Shown piece by piece: positions 10,749 through 20,800 of a stretch of 64,000 nucleotides of DNA. The notes beneath the pieces were generated by a model. The model was not told the DNA's origin. It searched no databases and saw only the letters and a program-made list of their open reading frames with translations. How positions within the stretch are numbered: the first letter of the stretch is position 1; every line of letters starts with the position of its first letter. The position numbers were made by a program, and so were the translations under genes. Location: assembly GCA_911728435.2 (NCBI GenBank), contig OU452201.1:30611597-30675596 (forward strand). Reading direction: 5' to 3'. This DNA is from Apoderus coryli. Its lineage: Eukaryota; Arthropoda; Insecta; Coleoptera; Attelabidae.

Positions 10749-13700
10749 AATGCTTTTAGTGCAGTGTTTTTAAGTGGAAACTTTAATAAAAGTGATTGGT
10801 ACATAGATTCGGGTGCCAGCAATCACTTAACCACGAATTGTGGGTGGATTAAAAACGCTTTAGATGCACCTGGAATAAAAGACATTATGGTGGCTAACAA
10901 AACTCTCGTGAAAGTTGCTTGTTCAGGTAATGTTGACATAAAAACCGTGGTCGGAAAAGTTCACTATGACATTGAAGTTAAAAATGTATTATGTGTACCT
11001 GAGTTAACTACAAACTTATTGTCGGTAAGCGAGTTAATTAAGAACGGTAATACCGTAAATTTTAAGGACAACTGCTGTAAAATATACAACAAACTGAAAA
11101 CGTTAGTTGGTGTTGCAGAATTAAAATATGGTGTTTATAAACTTAATGTGCTTAACGCTGATTGTTTGTTAACGGCTAATACAATTACCGCTGAAACATG
11201 GCATAGACGTTTTGGTCATATAAATAGTGACTATTTAAATAAAATGAAAAATGGTTTAGATAACGGACTTTCATTTAATTGTAAAGTTACAATTAACAAG
11301 CAAAATTGTGTAGTATGTTGTCAAGGTAAACAGTCACGATTACCTTTTAAACACAAGGGTACTAGAGCAGGAGATTTACTCCAAGTTATTCATGCAGATG
11401 TATGTGGACCCATCGAGACGAAGTCTATAGGCGGCTCCAAGTACTTTGTCATTTTTGAGGACGATTTTAGCAGGATGAGTTTTGTTTATTTTTTAAAAAC
11501 AAAAGATGAAGTTTTTAGTTGTTTTAAAAGCTTTAAAACAATGGTTGAAAACCAGAAAAACTTAAAAATTAAAACCATAAGAACTGACAATGGTGGTGAA
11601 TTTTGTTCAAAAGAATTTGATAATTTTCTTAAAAATTGTGGTATTATTCATCAGAAAACGAATCCGTATACTCCAGAACAAAATGGTATGACGGAAAGAT
11701 TAAACCGTACTGTTGTTGAAAAAGCAAAATGCTTACTGTTTGATGCGAACTTGCCAAAAGTTTTTTGGGCAGAAGCTGTTAACACAGCAGTGTACTTACG
11801 CAATAGATCTCTGGCTTCAGGCTTAAATACAACGCCATATGAACTCTGGTATGGAAAAAAGCCCGACGTAAGTCATTTGAGAATCTTTGGTAGCGATGTT
11901 ATGGTACATATCCCAAAAGAACTTAGACTAAAGTGGGATAAAAAAGCATTAACATGTATACTAGTTGGTTACAGTGAAGATACCAAAGGATACCGTGTGT
12001 TTGACAAAGATAAAAACACAATATTCACTAGTAGAGATGTGATCATCATGGAAAAATTTAACAACGAAGCCACAGTTCCTGTTGACACCGAGAAGATATC
12101 TGATTCAGTGGGGGATCAAGAGGAAGACTTGCAACGAGAAATGTTAAGTGAAGTGAATCCTAATAATAATAGTGAATATGAGTCTTTTAGTGAAGATAAT
12201 AATTCGATTGTGATCGATGATTTAAATGATAGTGATTTTAATGCGGAGTGCGATACGCCACAAGAAGTAAGAAAGTCTGAAAGGGGAAGGGTTCCTAAAA
12301 ATTTTAGTGAATACGTCACCTATATGTGCGCGAGTGAAACCCATCTAGAAGACGCACCGTTATCTCCTTCAGAAGCATTGTCTCGTCCAGATGCTGATAA
12401 ATGGCGTGAAGCCATGTTAGAAGAAATGAATTCCTTTGAAGAAAATAAAGCTTGGGATTTGGTAGATATACCAAATAAAGGTACTGTAATAGATTGTAAG
12501 TGGGTTTTTAAAATTAAAATTGATAATGATAATAATAAAACTTATAGAGCTAGATTGGTAGCTAGGGGTTTTAATCAAATAGAAGGTATTGATTATACAG
12601 AAACTTTTGCACCGGTGGTTCGGCATTCTACTTTACGATTACTTATAGCTTTATCTGTTGAACTAGATTTGAAAATAACTCATCTTGATGTTAAGACTGC
12701 ATTTCTTAACGGTTTATTAAAAGAAAATGTTTTTATGAAACAACCTGTGTATTTTGTAGTTAAAGGATCTGAAAGTAAAGTATGTAAACTAAATAGAGCT
12801 ATATATGGTTTAAAACAATCATCTAGAGCTTGGTATAATCGTGTCGAAGATTTATTATTGAAATTAAATTATAAAAAATCATTATTCGAACCTTGTGTGT
12901 TTGTAAAAATTAACAAAAAGTTGTATACTATAATAGCATTATACGTTGATGATTTTTTTATTTTTTCAAATGACATTGAAAATTCAAAATTGTTAAAAAT
13001 AGAATTAAGTTCACAATTTAAGATTAAGGATCTTGGTGAGGCAAAAAATTGTTTAGGTGTTAAAATTAAAAGAGATTATATGAATAATTCTATTACTTTA
13101 GATCAAGAAAACTATATTGAACAGTTACTTAAGAAATTTAATTTAACTGATAATAAAATTCTGTCTACTCCTTTAGATAGTTTTGATGATAGTTTTAATA
13201 AAGAGAATGAAACATGTAAAAAGGATTTACCGTATCAAAAGTTAATAGGTAGCTTAATGTACCTTGCAGTATTGACTCGTCCAGATATATCTTATACTGT
13301 AAGTTTTCTTAGTCAATATAACAATAATTATACAAGTTATCATTGGAATTGCGCAAGGAGAGTGCTTAGATATTTAAAAGGTAGTAAACATCTCTCTTTA
13401 ACTTTTTCAAAAAGTGGTTCTAATTTAGAAGGCTTTGTAGATGCTGATTGGGCAAGCAATAAATTAGACCGTAAATCTTACACTGGCTTTGTTTTTCGAA
13501 TGTCCGGGGGAGCTATCTCTTGGGAGAGTAATAAGCAAAGAACGGTTGCTTTATCAAGTACAGAGGCTGAATATATGGCACTCAGTGAAGCAACAAAAGA
13601 AGCCATATATTTAAAAAATTTATTACATGAATTAATTGGTTTTGATCAAGCACTTGTACTATATAATGACAACCAAAGTGCTCAAAAGTTGACAGTGAAT

Positions 13701-13883
13701 CCTATTTTGCATAAAAGATCCAAACATATCGATGTTCGACATCATTTTGTTAGAGAGGCTGTTTCAAATAATTTGATTAATATTAAGTTTATGCCAACTA
13801 ATGATATGATAGCGGACATTTTAACAAAAGGATTAAAGAAATGTAAACATAACGAATTTGTTGAAAAGTTAGGTTTAGTTTAA
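10749..13883 (+). CDS. Copia pol polyprotein (protease-integrase-RT-RNase H)
   Basis: About 1040 codons are open. Counting from the GTG at 10764: aspartic protease DSGASNH at residue 15; integrase zinc region WHRRFGH...CVVCC near 145; integrase catalytic D in HADVCGP (~211), D in RTDNGGEF (~274) and E in GMTERLNR (~311), a D,D-36-E spacing; reverse transcriptase from KWVFKIK (~577) with YVDD (~726); RNase H with DADWAS (~893), STEAEYMA and KHIDVRHHFVRE. The order PR-IN-RT-RH defines Ty1/copia. No internal stops or frameshifts are visible, so pol is intact although gag is not. The exact start is uncertain because the frame follows the gag TGA directly. Confidence 0.93.
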   Translation, partial: NAFSAVFLSGNFNKSDWYIDSGASNHLTTNCGWIKNALDAPGIKDIMVANKTLVKVACSGNVDIKTVVGKVHYDIEVKNVLCVPELTTNLLSVSELIKNGNTVNFKDNCCKIYNKLKTLVGVAELKYGVYKLNVLNADCLLTANTITAETWHRRFGHINSDYLNKMKNGLDNGLSFNCKVTINKQNCVVCCQGKQSRLPFKHKGTRAGDLLQVIHADVCGPIETKSIGGSKYFVIFEDDFSRMSFVYFLKTKDEVFSCFKSFKTMVENQKNLKIKTIRTDNGGEFCSKEFDNFLKNCGIIHQKTNPYTPEQNGMTERLNRTVVEKAKCLLFDANLPKVFWAEAVNTAVYLRNRSLASGLNTTPYELWYGKKPDVSHLRIFGSDVMVHIPKELRLKWDKKALTCILVGYSEDTKGYRVFDKDKNTIFTSRDVIIMEKFNNEATVPVDTEKISDSVGDQEEDLQREMLSEVNPNNNSEYESFSEDNNSIVIDDLNDSDFNAECDTPQEVRKSERGRVPKNFSEYVTYMCASETHLEDAPLSPSEALSRPDADKWREAMLEEMNSFEENKAWDLVDIPNKGTVIDCKWVFKIKIDNDNNKTYRARLVARGFNQIEGIDYTETFAPVVRHSTLRLLIALSVELDLKITHLDVKTAFLNGLLKENVFMKQPVYFVVKGSESKVCKLNRAIYGLKQSSRAWYNRVEDLLLKLNYKKSLFEPCVFVKINKKLYTIIALYVDDFFIFSNDIENSKLLKIELSSQFKIKDLGEAKNCLGVKIKRDYMNNSITLDQENYIEQLLKKFNLTDNKILSTPLDSFDDSFNKENETCKKDLPYQKLIGSLMYLAVLTRPDISYTVSFLSQYNNNYTSYHWNCARRVLRYLKGSKHLSLTFSKSGSNLEGFVDADWASNKLDRKSYTGFVFRMSGGAISWESNKQRTVALSSTEAEYMALSEATKEAIYLKNLLHELIGFDQALVLYNDNQSAQKLTVNPILHKRSKHIDVRHHFVREAVSNNLINIKFMPTNDMIADILTKGLKKCKHNEFVEKLGLV

Positions 13884-13999
13884 TATTTTTTTAGTTAAGT
13901 AAGTAGGTAGGTATATGATTTTTGTAACTACTTATTTAAACACTTAAAACGTTAAAATATTTGTAATATATTTGGTTAAAATGTTTGAAATAGTGGGGG

Positions 14000-14156
14000 T
14001 GTTGTGAGTTGATTTCAAAATTTAAGATTACTCATTAGCGCCATCTAGGTTAAGTTCTATGTAATAACTGAGTGTAGCCATTTTGATACTTCAATAAAGT
14101 TAGTCTTGTTACAACCTTCAAACTGTAAACGTTGTTTTTATTTCAAAAGTTTAACA
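14000..14156 (+). repeat. Copia 3' LTR
   Basis: 157 bp, base-for-base the same as 5976-6132 as far as I can compare. The preceding TAGTGGGGG is the polypurine tract. Confidence 0.93.
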
Positions 14157-14201
14157 ACTACTTATTTTGCCGCCCTATAATATCTAATGAACGTATTTCA
14201 G

Positions 14202-14380
14202 GTTTCCGAAGACTGCATTGTTAAAGGAATGGTTAGCAGCTCTTGCACTAAGTCCTGAATGGCCGTGGTCCAGAAATAAACTTGTTTGTTCAAAACATTT
14301 TAAAGACAGTGACTTTGAAAGTGAACGTGGTTAAAGATATTTGAGGAAAAGTGTAATTCCAAGCCTGCAAATTATGATAT
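14202..14380 (+). pseudogene. THAP-domain protein, exon 2, with in-frame stop
   Basis: After TTTCAG the frame continues from exon 1 as FPKTALLKEWLAALA, with WPWSRNKLVCSKHF, then DSDF. This supplies the conserved tryptophan and the last two zinc ligands (CSKH). At 14332-14334 a TAA interrupts; beyond it the same frame still reads RYLRKSVIPSL, the usual THAP ending, so this is a single nonsense change rather than the natural end. The frame closes at 14379. No transposase or other C-terminal domain follows. It may be a decayed THAP gene or a fragment of a THAP-bearing transposon. Confidence 0.75.
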
Positions 14381-14559
14381 AAAAATTTGCATTATCCGAA
14401 AATATTTATTAATAAATATGTTTGAATTGCTTATATATTATATTTTTTAGACCACGCTTACCCCTCTCAATATATTTTTTTAAATTTTATAACGCAACAA
14501 CCGTATTTTTAATTTGTAAAACTAGGTACCACGAGCCAAAGCATAGCATACGTTAATTT

Positions 14560-14578
14560 CCTTTTATACCGAGCCAAT
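14560..14578 (-). promoter_or_regulatory. CCAAT/TATA promoter-like module, copy 2 (inverted)
   Basis: Reverse complement of the 4466-4484 block: CCTTTTATA at 14560-14568 and CCAAT at 14574-14578. It points leftward, away from the zinc-finger frame at 14893. Confidence 0.45.
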
Positions 14579-14892
14579 GGGAACGTTCGCCCTTGGGTCG
14601 TGTTTCCGTGGGTGGCCGTCGCGGATCGGTGGCGTGGCGTGCATTTCGCTTTGTTTTTGCTGTTTGAATATTTTGGCGCCATAAGCTAGTGCTCTGATTC
14701 TGTTACTAGATAAAAAGCAAAAACAAACACAGGAATTTTTATTGCTACATATAAAATAATAATTTTTAAGTCATACTTAGTATTTTTTTACCCACGAGCT
14801 CCACAGTAAAAAGTTGCGAATATTATATTAAGCATTAATAGCATTTTCGTGAAGAAGAACGTAATATAATTTTTGTATTAACGTTTTGTAGG

Positions 14893-15418
14893 ATGGATAT
14901 TGATAAATTACTTTGCCAGATTTGTAAAATAAGTTTTGCTACCAGTGGCACAAGAAATAAGCACTTGAGGAATTTCCACGGTGAATTAGTTCAGGACCAG
15001 GAGCTAACGAATCACACCATGTGTCCCATCTGTACAAATCAAGAGAAATTTTCCCGGCACGCTAATTTAATTACACATTTGGACAATATTCATAGCGTAT
15101 ATAAGTATTAAAGAAACAATATTAAATTTTAGGAATTCGGAAGAAATGGCAATCTGGAGAGGACAGGAGAAAGAGAAATGATTATGCATGTCATACGAGA
15201 AGGAAACTTGCTAATGGTGATGAGATTATGGTCTACAATTGTAACAGAACTAATTCTAAAGGTTTTTATGCGTATGTGCTAAATAATTGATAACACAATG
15301 CCATTAATTGTTTAATGTCAGGCTATACCAGCTTGTGTAAAAGTCGCAGTATGAAAACGGGTGGTAGTATACACATTAACGGAACATGCCCTTCTAGAAT
15401 TGTAGTCCGAGTCTTACA
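14893..15418 (+). pseudogene. C2H2 zinc-finger / MULE-like fragment, right-arm copy
   Basis: From the ATG at 14893 (MDIDKLLCQICKISF) the two C2H2 fingers match the left-arm copy with few substitutions. The frame then fails at 15103, where 4 extra bases shift it. Downstream, in other frames, the conserved CNRTNSKGFYAYVLNN and GGSIHINGTCPSRIV blocks can still be read up to an AATGGTATG donor near 15418. This copy is more decayed than the one at 3771. Confidence 0.55.
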
Positions 15419-15941
15419 AAATGGTATGTAATTCAAAAATCATTTATATCAATTGCAAGTTTTCATTGGTTATTTTTCATTACCTAAATTTATTAAAATC
15501 GGTTAGAGTTACCTTTATCGTGTTTTACTTTTTTAATAAATATGGTTTTTTGGATTTCAAATTTTTGCATTATTTCCAGTCTTTTATTTTTGCTATTCAT
15601 TCTTTGATCCCAATATCCCAATTTTCGTTGACTTAATTCTAAATATAGTTCCCGGTTTATACAACATAAGCATAATTATAAATTAGTTTAAACAATAATA
15701 TGAGCAAAGATTAATATACCTACAGCTGAATTTCTTAATTCAAAATTTGCGTTTTGTATGATATTGCACATTATAATTTGTTAATTTACTCTTAGAACTA
15801 GGTATATTAGCGTTATGACTGACTCTTGTAACGGTGCCTATGATTACAATGCATTCAACTTTTGTGATTGCTATGCATATATTTATGATTATGCTGTATA
15901 AACCCGGCTTACGACAAGCAGACGCGCGCACGATGATTCTC

Positions 15942-15960
15942 ATTGGCTCGGTATAAAAGG
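15942..15960 (+). promoter_or_regulatory. CCAAT/TATA promoter-like module, copy 3
   Basis: ATTGG at 15942-15946 and TATAAAAGG at 15952-15960, followed by AAATTAACGTATGCT as in copy 1. Only about 45 bp are shared with the other copies. It lies about 440 bp upstream of the second THAP fragment on the same strand. Confidence 0.45.
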
Positions 15961-16400
15961 AAATTAACGTATGCTGTAAAAGCATGGGTTCCAGCCACAG
16001 AAATCTTATATTATATACATAATACTCTAGAATGATAATCCCGTAGTACAAAAATGTAACCAAAAGTGTAGAGCTGTCCATAATGCGCATGATCACCAGT
16101 AACTTATTTTTCAACAGGACCGGCTTTGATTAAATGTAATATTACTGTTATAGGTATATTTAAAATTAAATTTTACCATTTGGTAACATTCAAATAGAAA
16201 AATGGAATAAAGGAATTTAAGAAATAAAAAATTACATTAAATATCTAAATACTTTATTGTCTAACAGGTACAACCCAATAATAATAAATCTAAGCAGAAA
16301 CGAGAAATAAGTAAAAATTCTAATACTGGAAAATATCTTAAGGACTTGAGCATTCTAATTATTTATTTTATTGGTTTTAGTTCGTTTATTTCACAAACAA

Positions 16401-16752
16401 TGAGGTGTATAGTGTTGTGGTGTAAAAAAGAAGGTCTCATTATTATTATTATTATTAAATATGTTCAGTAAGTTATTGTTTCGGGTTTCTAACAGTCTCA
16501 GTTTGAGTCAATATGATACCATTGACCTGATACTCATTTTTAGCTTGATAAAAAAAAGACATGATGTTTGGATGCGGGCATTGGGATCCTAGTACAGAAA
16601 ATGTATGTAATGGGATTGTCATATGCAGTAAGCATTTCGCTGCAGAAAATATCATTTGTAGAGAAGATGGCAAGAGGATCACCCTCGTACCCGATGCAGT
16701 TCCCAAACTTTTGTTGAAAAGAAGAGATTATGTAAATGAGAGTGGAAGCTAA
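16401..16752 (+). pseudogene. THAP-domain fragment 2
   Basis: A possible first exon at 16401 reads MRCIVLWCKKEG. After an acceptor-like TTTTTAG, a frame reads LIKKRHDVWMRALGS up to a stop near 16592. In another frame from 16561 to 16752 the text is GIVICSKHFAAENI...GKRITLVPDAVPKLLLK. These are the middle and end of a THAP domain: conserved W, the CSKHF zinc ligands and the DAVP tail. A frameshift near 16590 separates them, so this copy is broken. It is a different sequence from THAP-1, not a recent duplicate. Confidence 0.6.
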
Positions 16753-16898
16753 ATTCGTAATTGTGTGATATCAAGACACTGTTTACTTAAAAGCAGTCTG
16801 TCAAAAATGCATGATATGTATGTCAAGAATATATTTCCTACGTTGTGTAGGTATACAAAGTTCGTTTGAATTCTGTTGTTAAACTGGAATATACTTAA

Positions 16899-17174
16899 TT
16901 ATAGAATCCTCCATGAAATTGCTTTCATTTTCTCCTCAAAATGTTCACTACAAACTTTGCGGTTAAACACTTTTTCCGGTTCGTTCAATATCAAGTCTAA
17001 CCTGCCAATGTTTTCCACCCATTGAAGTTGCCTTGAAAATTATTTAAAAAATATAGCTAAAAAATTCAACATTTTGTGTAGGTACATTACATACCTTATT
17101 GGATCACTCGGAATTTTGAAATATCTTATTAACTTTCCAGTTTTGTGGCTGTTGTTACTACAATAATTTGGCAT
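16899..17174 (-). pseudogene. THAP-domain fragment 3 (two exons, minus strand)
   Basis: Exon 1 (17174-17095) reads MPNYCSNNSHKTGKLIRYFK...PSDPI, ending in phase 2 at GTATGT. Exon 2 (17031 downward) restores arginine at the junction and reads QLQWVENIGRLDLIL...RKVCSEHFEE. The conserved zinc ligands, W and CSEHF are present. After EE the frame soon stops at 16899-16901; a neighbouring frame keeps a plausible tail (NESNFMEDSIIK), suggesting a one-base indel. The intron is only 63 bp. It faces the opposite way from THAP fragment 2. Confidence 0.62.
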
Positions 17175-17366
17175 TGTCTTTCACCACACCAAAGATTTAT
17201 GTAGGTGCACAATTATTAATCTATGCTTTCACTAACAGTTAATTAAATAAACACTATTACACTATTGTTTTTAAAACTAGAATTCAATAAATCTTATAAC
17301 CAAATAACTAATAAAAATGGAAAAACGTTGAAAACTTTTTAGAAAATGGAATAAACGAATGTAAAC

Positions 17367-17637
17367 TGTCACGTCTGGCAACATTGCCATTAATGACAGT
17401 GTACAGTGGCAAGGGCGCAGAGCGCCGGCTATAAGTAATTGGAGATGAAGTGAATATGCTCTCTCTTGTTCCGACCGCCACCTGAATAAGATAGGCTCTT
17501 AAGTATAACGAATTATGTATGGTGAATGTATAAAACATGTGCGACGATATTAATGTGAATGATAATAATAGTATAATAGAGAACGCTTTTATAATTACGT
17601 GTTTCATTTATAATAGCTTAAAGTATTGGATATAACA
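17367..17637 (+). repeat. Ty3-type 5' LTR
   Basis: 271 bp; identical to 22473-22743 as far as can be compared by eye. Confidence 0.94.
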
Positions 17638-17640
17638 TAT

Positions 17641-17658
17641 TCTGGCGACGTAGGTAAA
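17641..17658 (+). promoter_or_regulatory. Primer binding site
   Basis: TGGCGACGTAGGTAAATC starts 3 bases after the LTR. TGG is the expected complement of a tRNA CCA end; the tRNA species was not assigned. Confidence 0.6.
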
Positions 17659-17767
17659 TCGGAAAGTAAATTTTAAAATCATACGGGCACGTGATCGCGT
17701 GGTGTGTACCTATAAAAAAAAAAAAAAATAAAATAAAAAAAAAAAAACTAAGTGGCTCACATTAAAA

Positions 17768-17866
17768 ATGGCTTTAGTAGGGCATATGTCAGAGTTTAAC
17801 CACACTACCGATGATTTCGTAATATACCAGGAGAGGCTGGAGCAGTTTTTCAAGGCTAAACCTTGA
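17768..17866 (+). pseudogene. Gag N-terminus, out of frame with the main polyprotein
   Basis: The ATG at 17768 opens MALVGHMSEFNHTTDDFVIY and ends after 32 residues at a TGA (17864-17866). The main frame (offset by one or two bases) picks up immediately with KAARLLTLVG, which in this family normally follows without a break. A small indel near 17860 therefore separates the Gag start from the rest. Since the LTRs are identical, the change is young or lies in the assembly. Confidence 0.7.
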
Positions 17867-20800
17867 AAGCGGCGAGATTATTGACACTAGTTGGCATGGA
17901 AACTTATGTTCTAATACGTAACTACTGTTTCCCCGAACAGCCAAGCATGAAAACCTATACGGAGCTGTGCTCGATAATGAGAGACTTATTTGCGAGACAA
18001 CAATCAATCTGGCGTGAGCGTAACAAGTTTTACGAAGCCAAGCAAGACCAGTCAGAGACGTTCAGTGAATTTTATGCACGTGTGAGGAGTCTAGCCGTGA
18101 ATTGCAACTTTGGCACTAGGCTGGAGGAAACCCTCAAGGATAAAATCATGTCTGGTTTGCAGAAAGGCAAGTTATTGGATCGATTATGCGAAGAAGAAAC
18201 GGCAAAACCCCTAAAGGATTTGGTTCAACTAGCGCTTCAAAAGGAAACCGAGCAAAAACCGGTAGTGCATCATATTGCTCGACGTCATCCGGGAGGAAGT
18301 GGCAACCATGCAAGTTACCGAAATAATTGCAGTCAACAGGTTGGCAACAGGGCGAAATTCGACAGCGAGACATCAAAATGGCCGCCAGCGTCAACGTCAC
18401 ATCAACAGAGTCAAAGACGTCTAAGTCAATCAAAACAACAACAATGTACAGCATGTGGTAACTATAAACATAATAAGGAACAATGTAAGTACTCAAATTT
18501 TACTTGTAATTCATGCCACAAACGGGGTCATTTATCAAGAATGTGTCGTAGTAAATCGAAATCGCATAATTTTATAAATTCGGACTCTAATATAGACAGA
18601 GTTAATGATTTGATTGAAAACATTTTTACGGTTAGTCATCGCGGATTTAATGAACGGTTCTCAATTGGAGTGCAAATAGACGGTAAACATCATAGGATGA
18701 TTATAGATTCCGGTGCCGGTGTATCTTGTATAAGTGAAGATACTTACCTAAATAATTTTTCTTGTTATAAATTGACTGAAGATACAACAGTGCTAAAAGG
18801 TTATGACGGTTCTCATTTCGTTGTTGTCGGTTGTTTTAGTTGTAAAATTGCGTATAGAAATGTTGTTCGGGTGCAAAAACTATATGTTATTGAAAACGGG
18901 GGTCCAAATATTGCGGGTCGGGACTTTATGAGCAACTTTAACATAACATTAAATGTAGTAAATAGCATGGAAAACATGCATCCTAGAGTGGCAATATTAA
19001 TGAATAAATATAGTGATATTTTTGATAAGGAGTTGGGCTTATTCAAATATGCTAAAATTAAATTGCAGTTGAAGCCGGACGCGAGACCAGTGTTTTGTAG
19101 ACCACGTTCGGTGCCGTTGGCCTATCAGAAGGCAGTGGAAGCAGAATTGGATCGTCTGGAGAGATTGGGAGTAATAAAACCAATTGAGAACAACGCCTGG
19201 GGTACACCTTTAGTAATAGTGCCCAAGACGGATGGAAATATACGGGTGTGTGGCGATTACAAGCACACAGTTAACAAGCATATAGTAGAAGTGACGTATC
19301 CGCTTCCACGAATAGAACATATCTTTGCAAAACTGCATAAAGGTAAGCGATTTAGTAAAATAGATCTGTCCGCAGCGTACGCGCAAATGGAGCTTGATGA
19401 GGATGCAAGATCTTGGCTCGCATGGTCGACGCATAGAGGAGTATATAGAATGGAACGCATGCCATATGGAATCAGCCCTGCCTCGGCTGTTTTTCAGCGC
19501 AATATTGAGCAACTGTTTACCGGTGTGGAAAATGTCAGTTGTTTCATCGATGATATTCTAGTGACGGGCTCGACGGAGGAGGAGCACCTCGAGACATTGG
19601 AGAAAGTGTTCCGAATATTAAATGATGCAGGTTTGACAGTTAAAAAAGAAAAATGTGCATTCTTCCAGGAAGAGATTGAGTATTTGGGGCATAAAATCAG
19701 CGAACGAGGATTGCAAAAGACAGATCACAAAGCAAAAGCCATACAAAATGCACCAAGGCCTAAAAATGCAAATGAGGTAAGGTCTTTTGTTGGTTTAGTT
19801 AACTATTATTCAAAATTTGTATATAATTTGGCGAGTTTATTGAAACCTATGTACTTATTGCTAAAAAGAGATGCCAAATTTGTGTGGACTAAAGAATGTC
19901 AAAATAGTTTTGAAATTATTAAGCAGAAGATAGCAGAAAACATAATATTATGTCATTTTGATCCTAGCTTACCTCTGATTCTGACTACGGACGCATCAGG
20001 CGCAGGCATAGCGGGTACGCTAAGTCACGTTACAAGAAGCGGTATAGAGCAGCCTATCGCATGTGTCTCGAGAACGTTGATGCCGAGTGAAGAAAAATAT
20101 AGCACCATCCACTTGGAAGCCTTGGCCATTTACTACTCAGTTATGAAGTTCGAGGATTACCTTCGAGGTCAGTGTTTCACCCTCAGGACAGATCATAAAC
20201 CATTGGTAATGTTGCTGGGAGAACACAAGCAGATTCCACGTATGTATACTTCTAGAATAACTAGATGGGCGATTTATTTGGCCAGTTTTTCGTATAAAAT
20301 CGAATACATACAGGGCAAAAAGAACTCAATGGCTGACTACCTAAGTAGAGCACCTCAAAAAGTGAACGTAATTGATGAGGAATACTCAGGCAAGTGCGAA
20401 ATAATTAACTTTGTTAAGAATGACTGTAATTGGCCGATAGACAATGATAAAGTTCGAATGGAAACGTCAAAGTGTAGAGAATTGAGTCAGGTCTTAAAAT
20501 ACGTTAAAGATAATGAGTGGCCTGCTAATATACTTGAAAATTTAAAGCCCTACGCTCGTAAAAAAGACGAGATATCAGTAAATAATGATGTTTTAGTCTG
20601 GGGGCATAGAATAATAATACCAACATGTTTGAGAAGCAGTCTGCTGGAGGACTTGCACGCGGCGCACTTGGGAATTGGAAAGTCAAAGTCAATGGCACGA
20701 AGTTACATGTGGTGGCCGCATATAGACGAGAATATCGAGAAAATGGTTAAATCTTGCAGCGCATGTCTCAGTCAAAGCAGCGAACCGGCGAAAACACAAT

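Larger units (their letters stand above)
5976..14156 (+). mobile_element. Ty1/copia-type LTR retrotransposon inserted in the THAP-1 intron
   Basis: Two 157-bp LTRs (5976-6132 and 14000-14156), identical by eye and starting TGTTGTGAG and ending TTTAACA, are flanked by the 5-bp duplication ACTAC (5971-5975 and 14157-14161). A purine run (AGTGGGGG) precedes the 3' LTR. Identical LTRs indicate recent insertion. The interior holds gag and pol on the plus strand, but gag is split by a 3.77-kb nested insertion and gag and pol are separated by a TGA. Confidence 0.95.
14545..15715 (+). repeat. Right arm of the ~1.15-kb inverted repeat
   Basis: Inverted counterpart of 3365-4500. It starts at AGCATACGTTAATTTCC and ends at GCAAAGATTAAT. 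Several small indels, including 4 extra bases (TATA) near 15103, break the coding frame relative to the left arm. Confidence 0.75.

Noticed and set aside
10340..10773. Open frames overlapping Copia gag on both strands
   Set aside because: They mirror codon bias of the real gag frame and have no family features.
15740..16114. 124-codon minus-strand frame
   Set aside because: Hydrophobic AT-rich translation without a recognised domain; it covers the TATA module, so chance is more likely.
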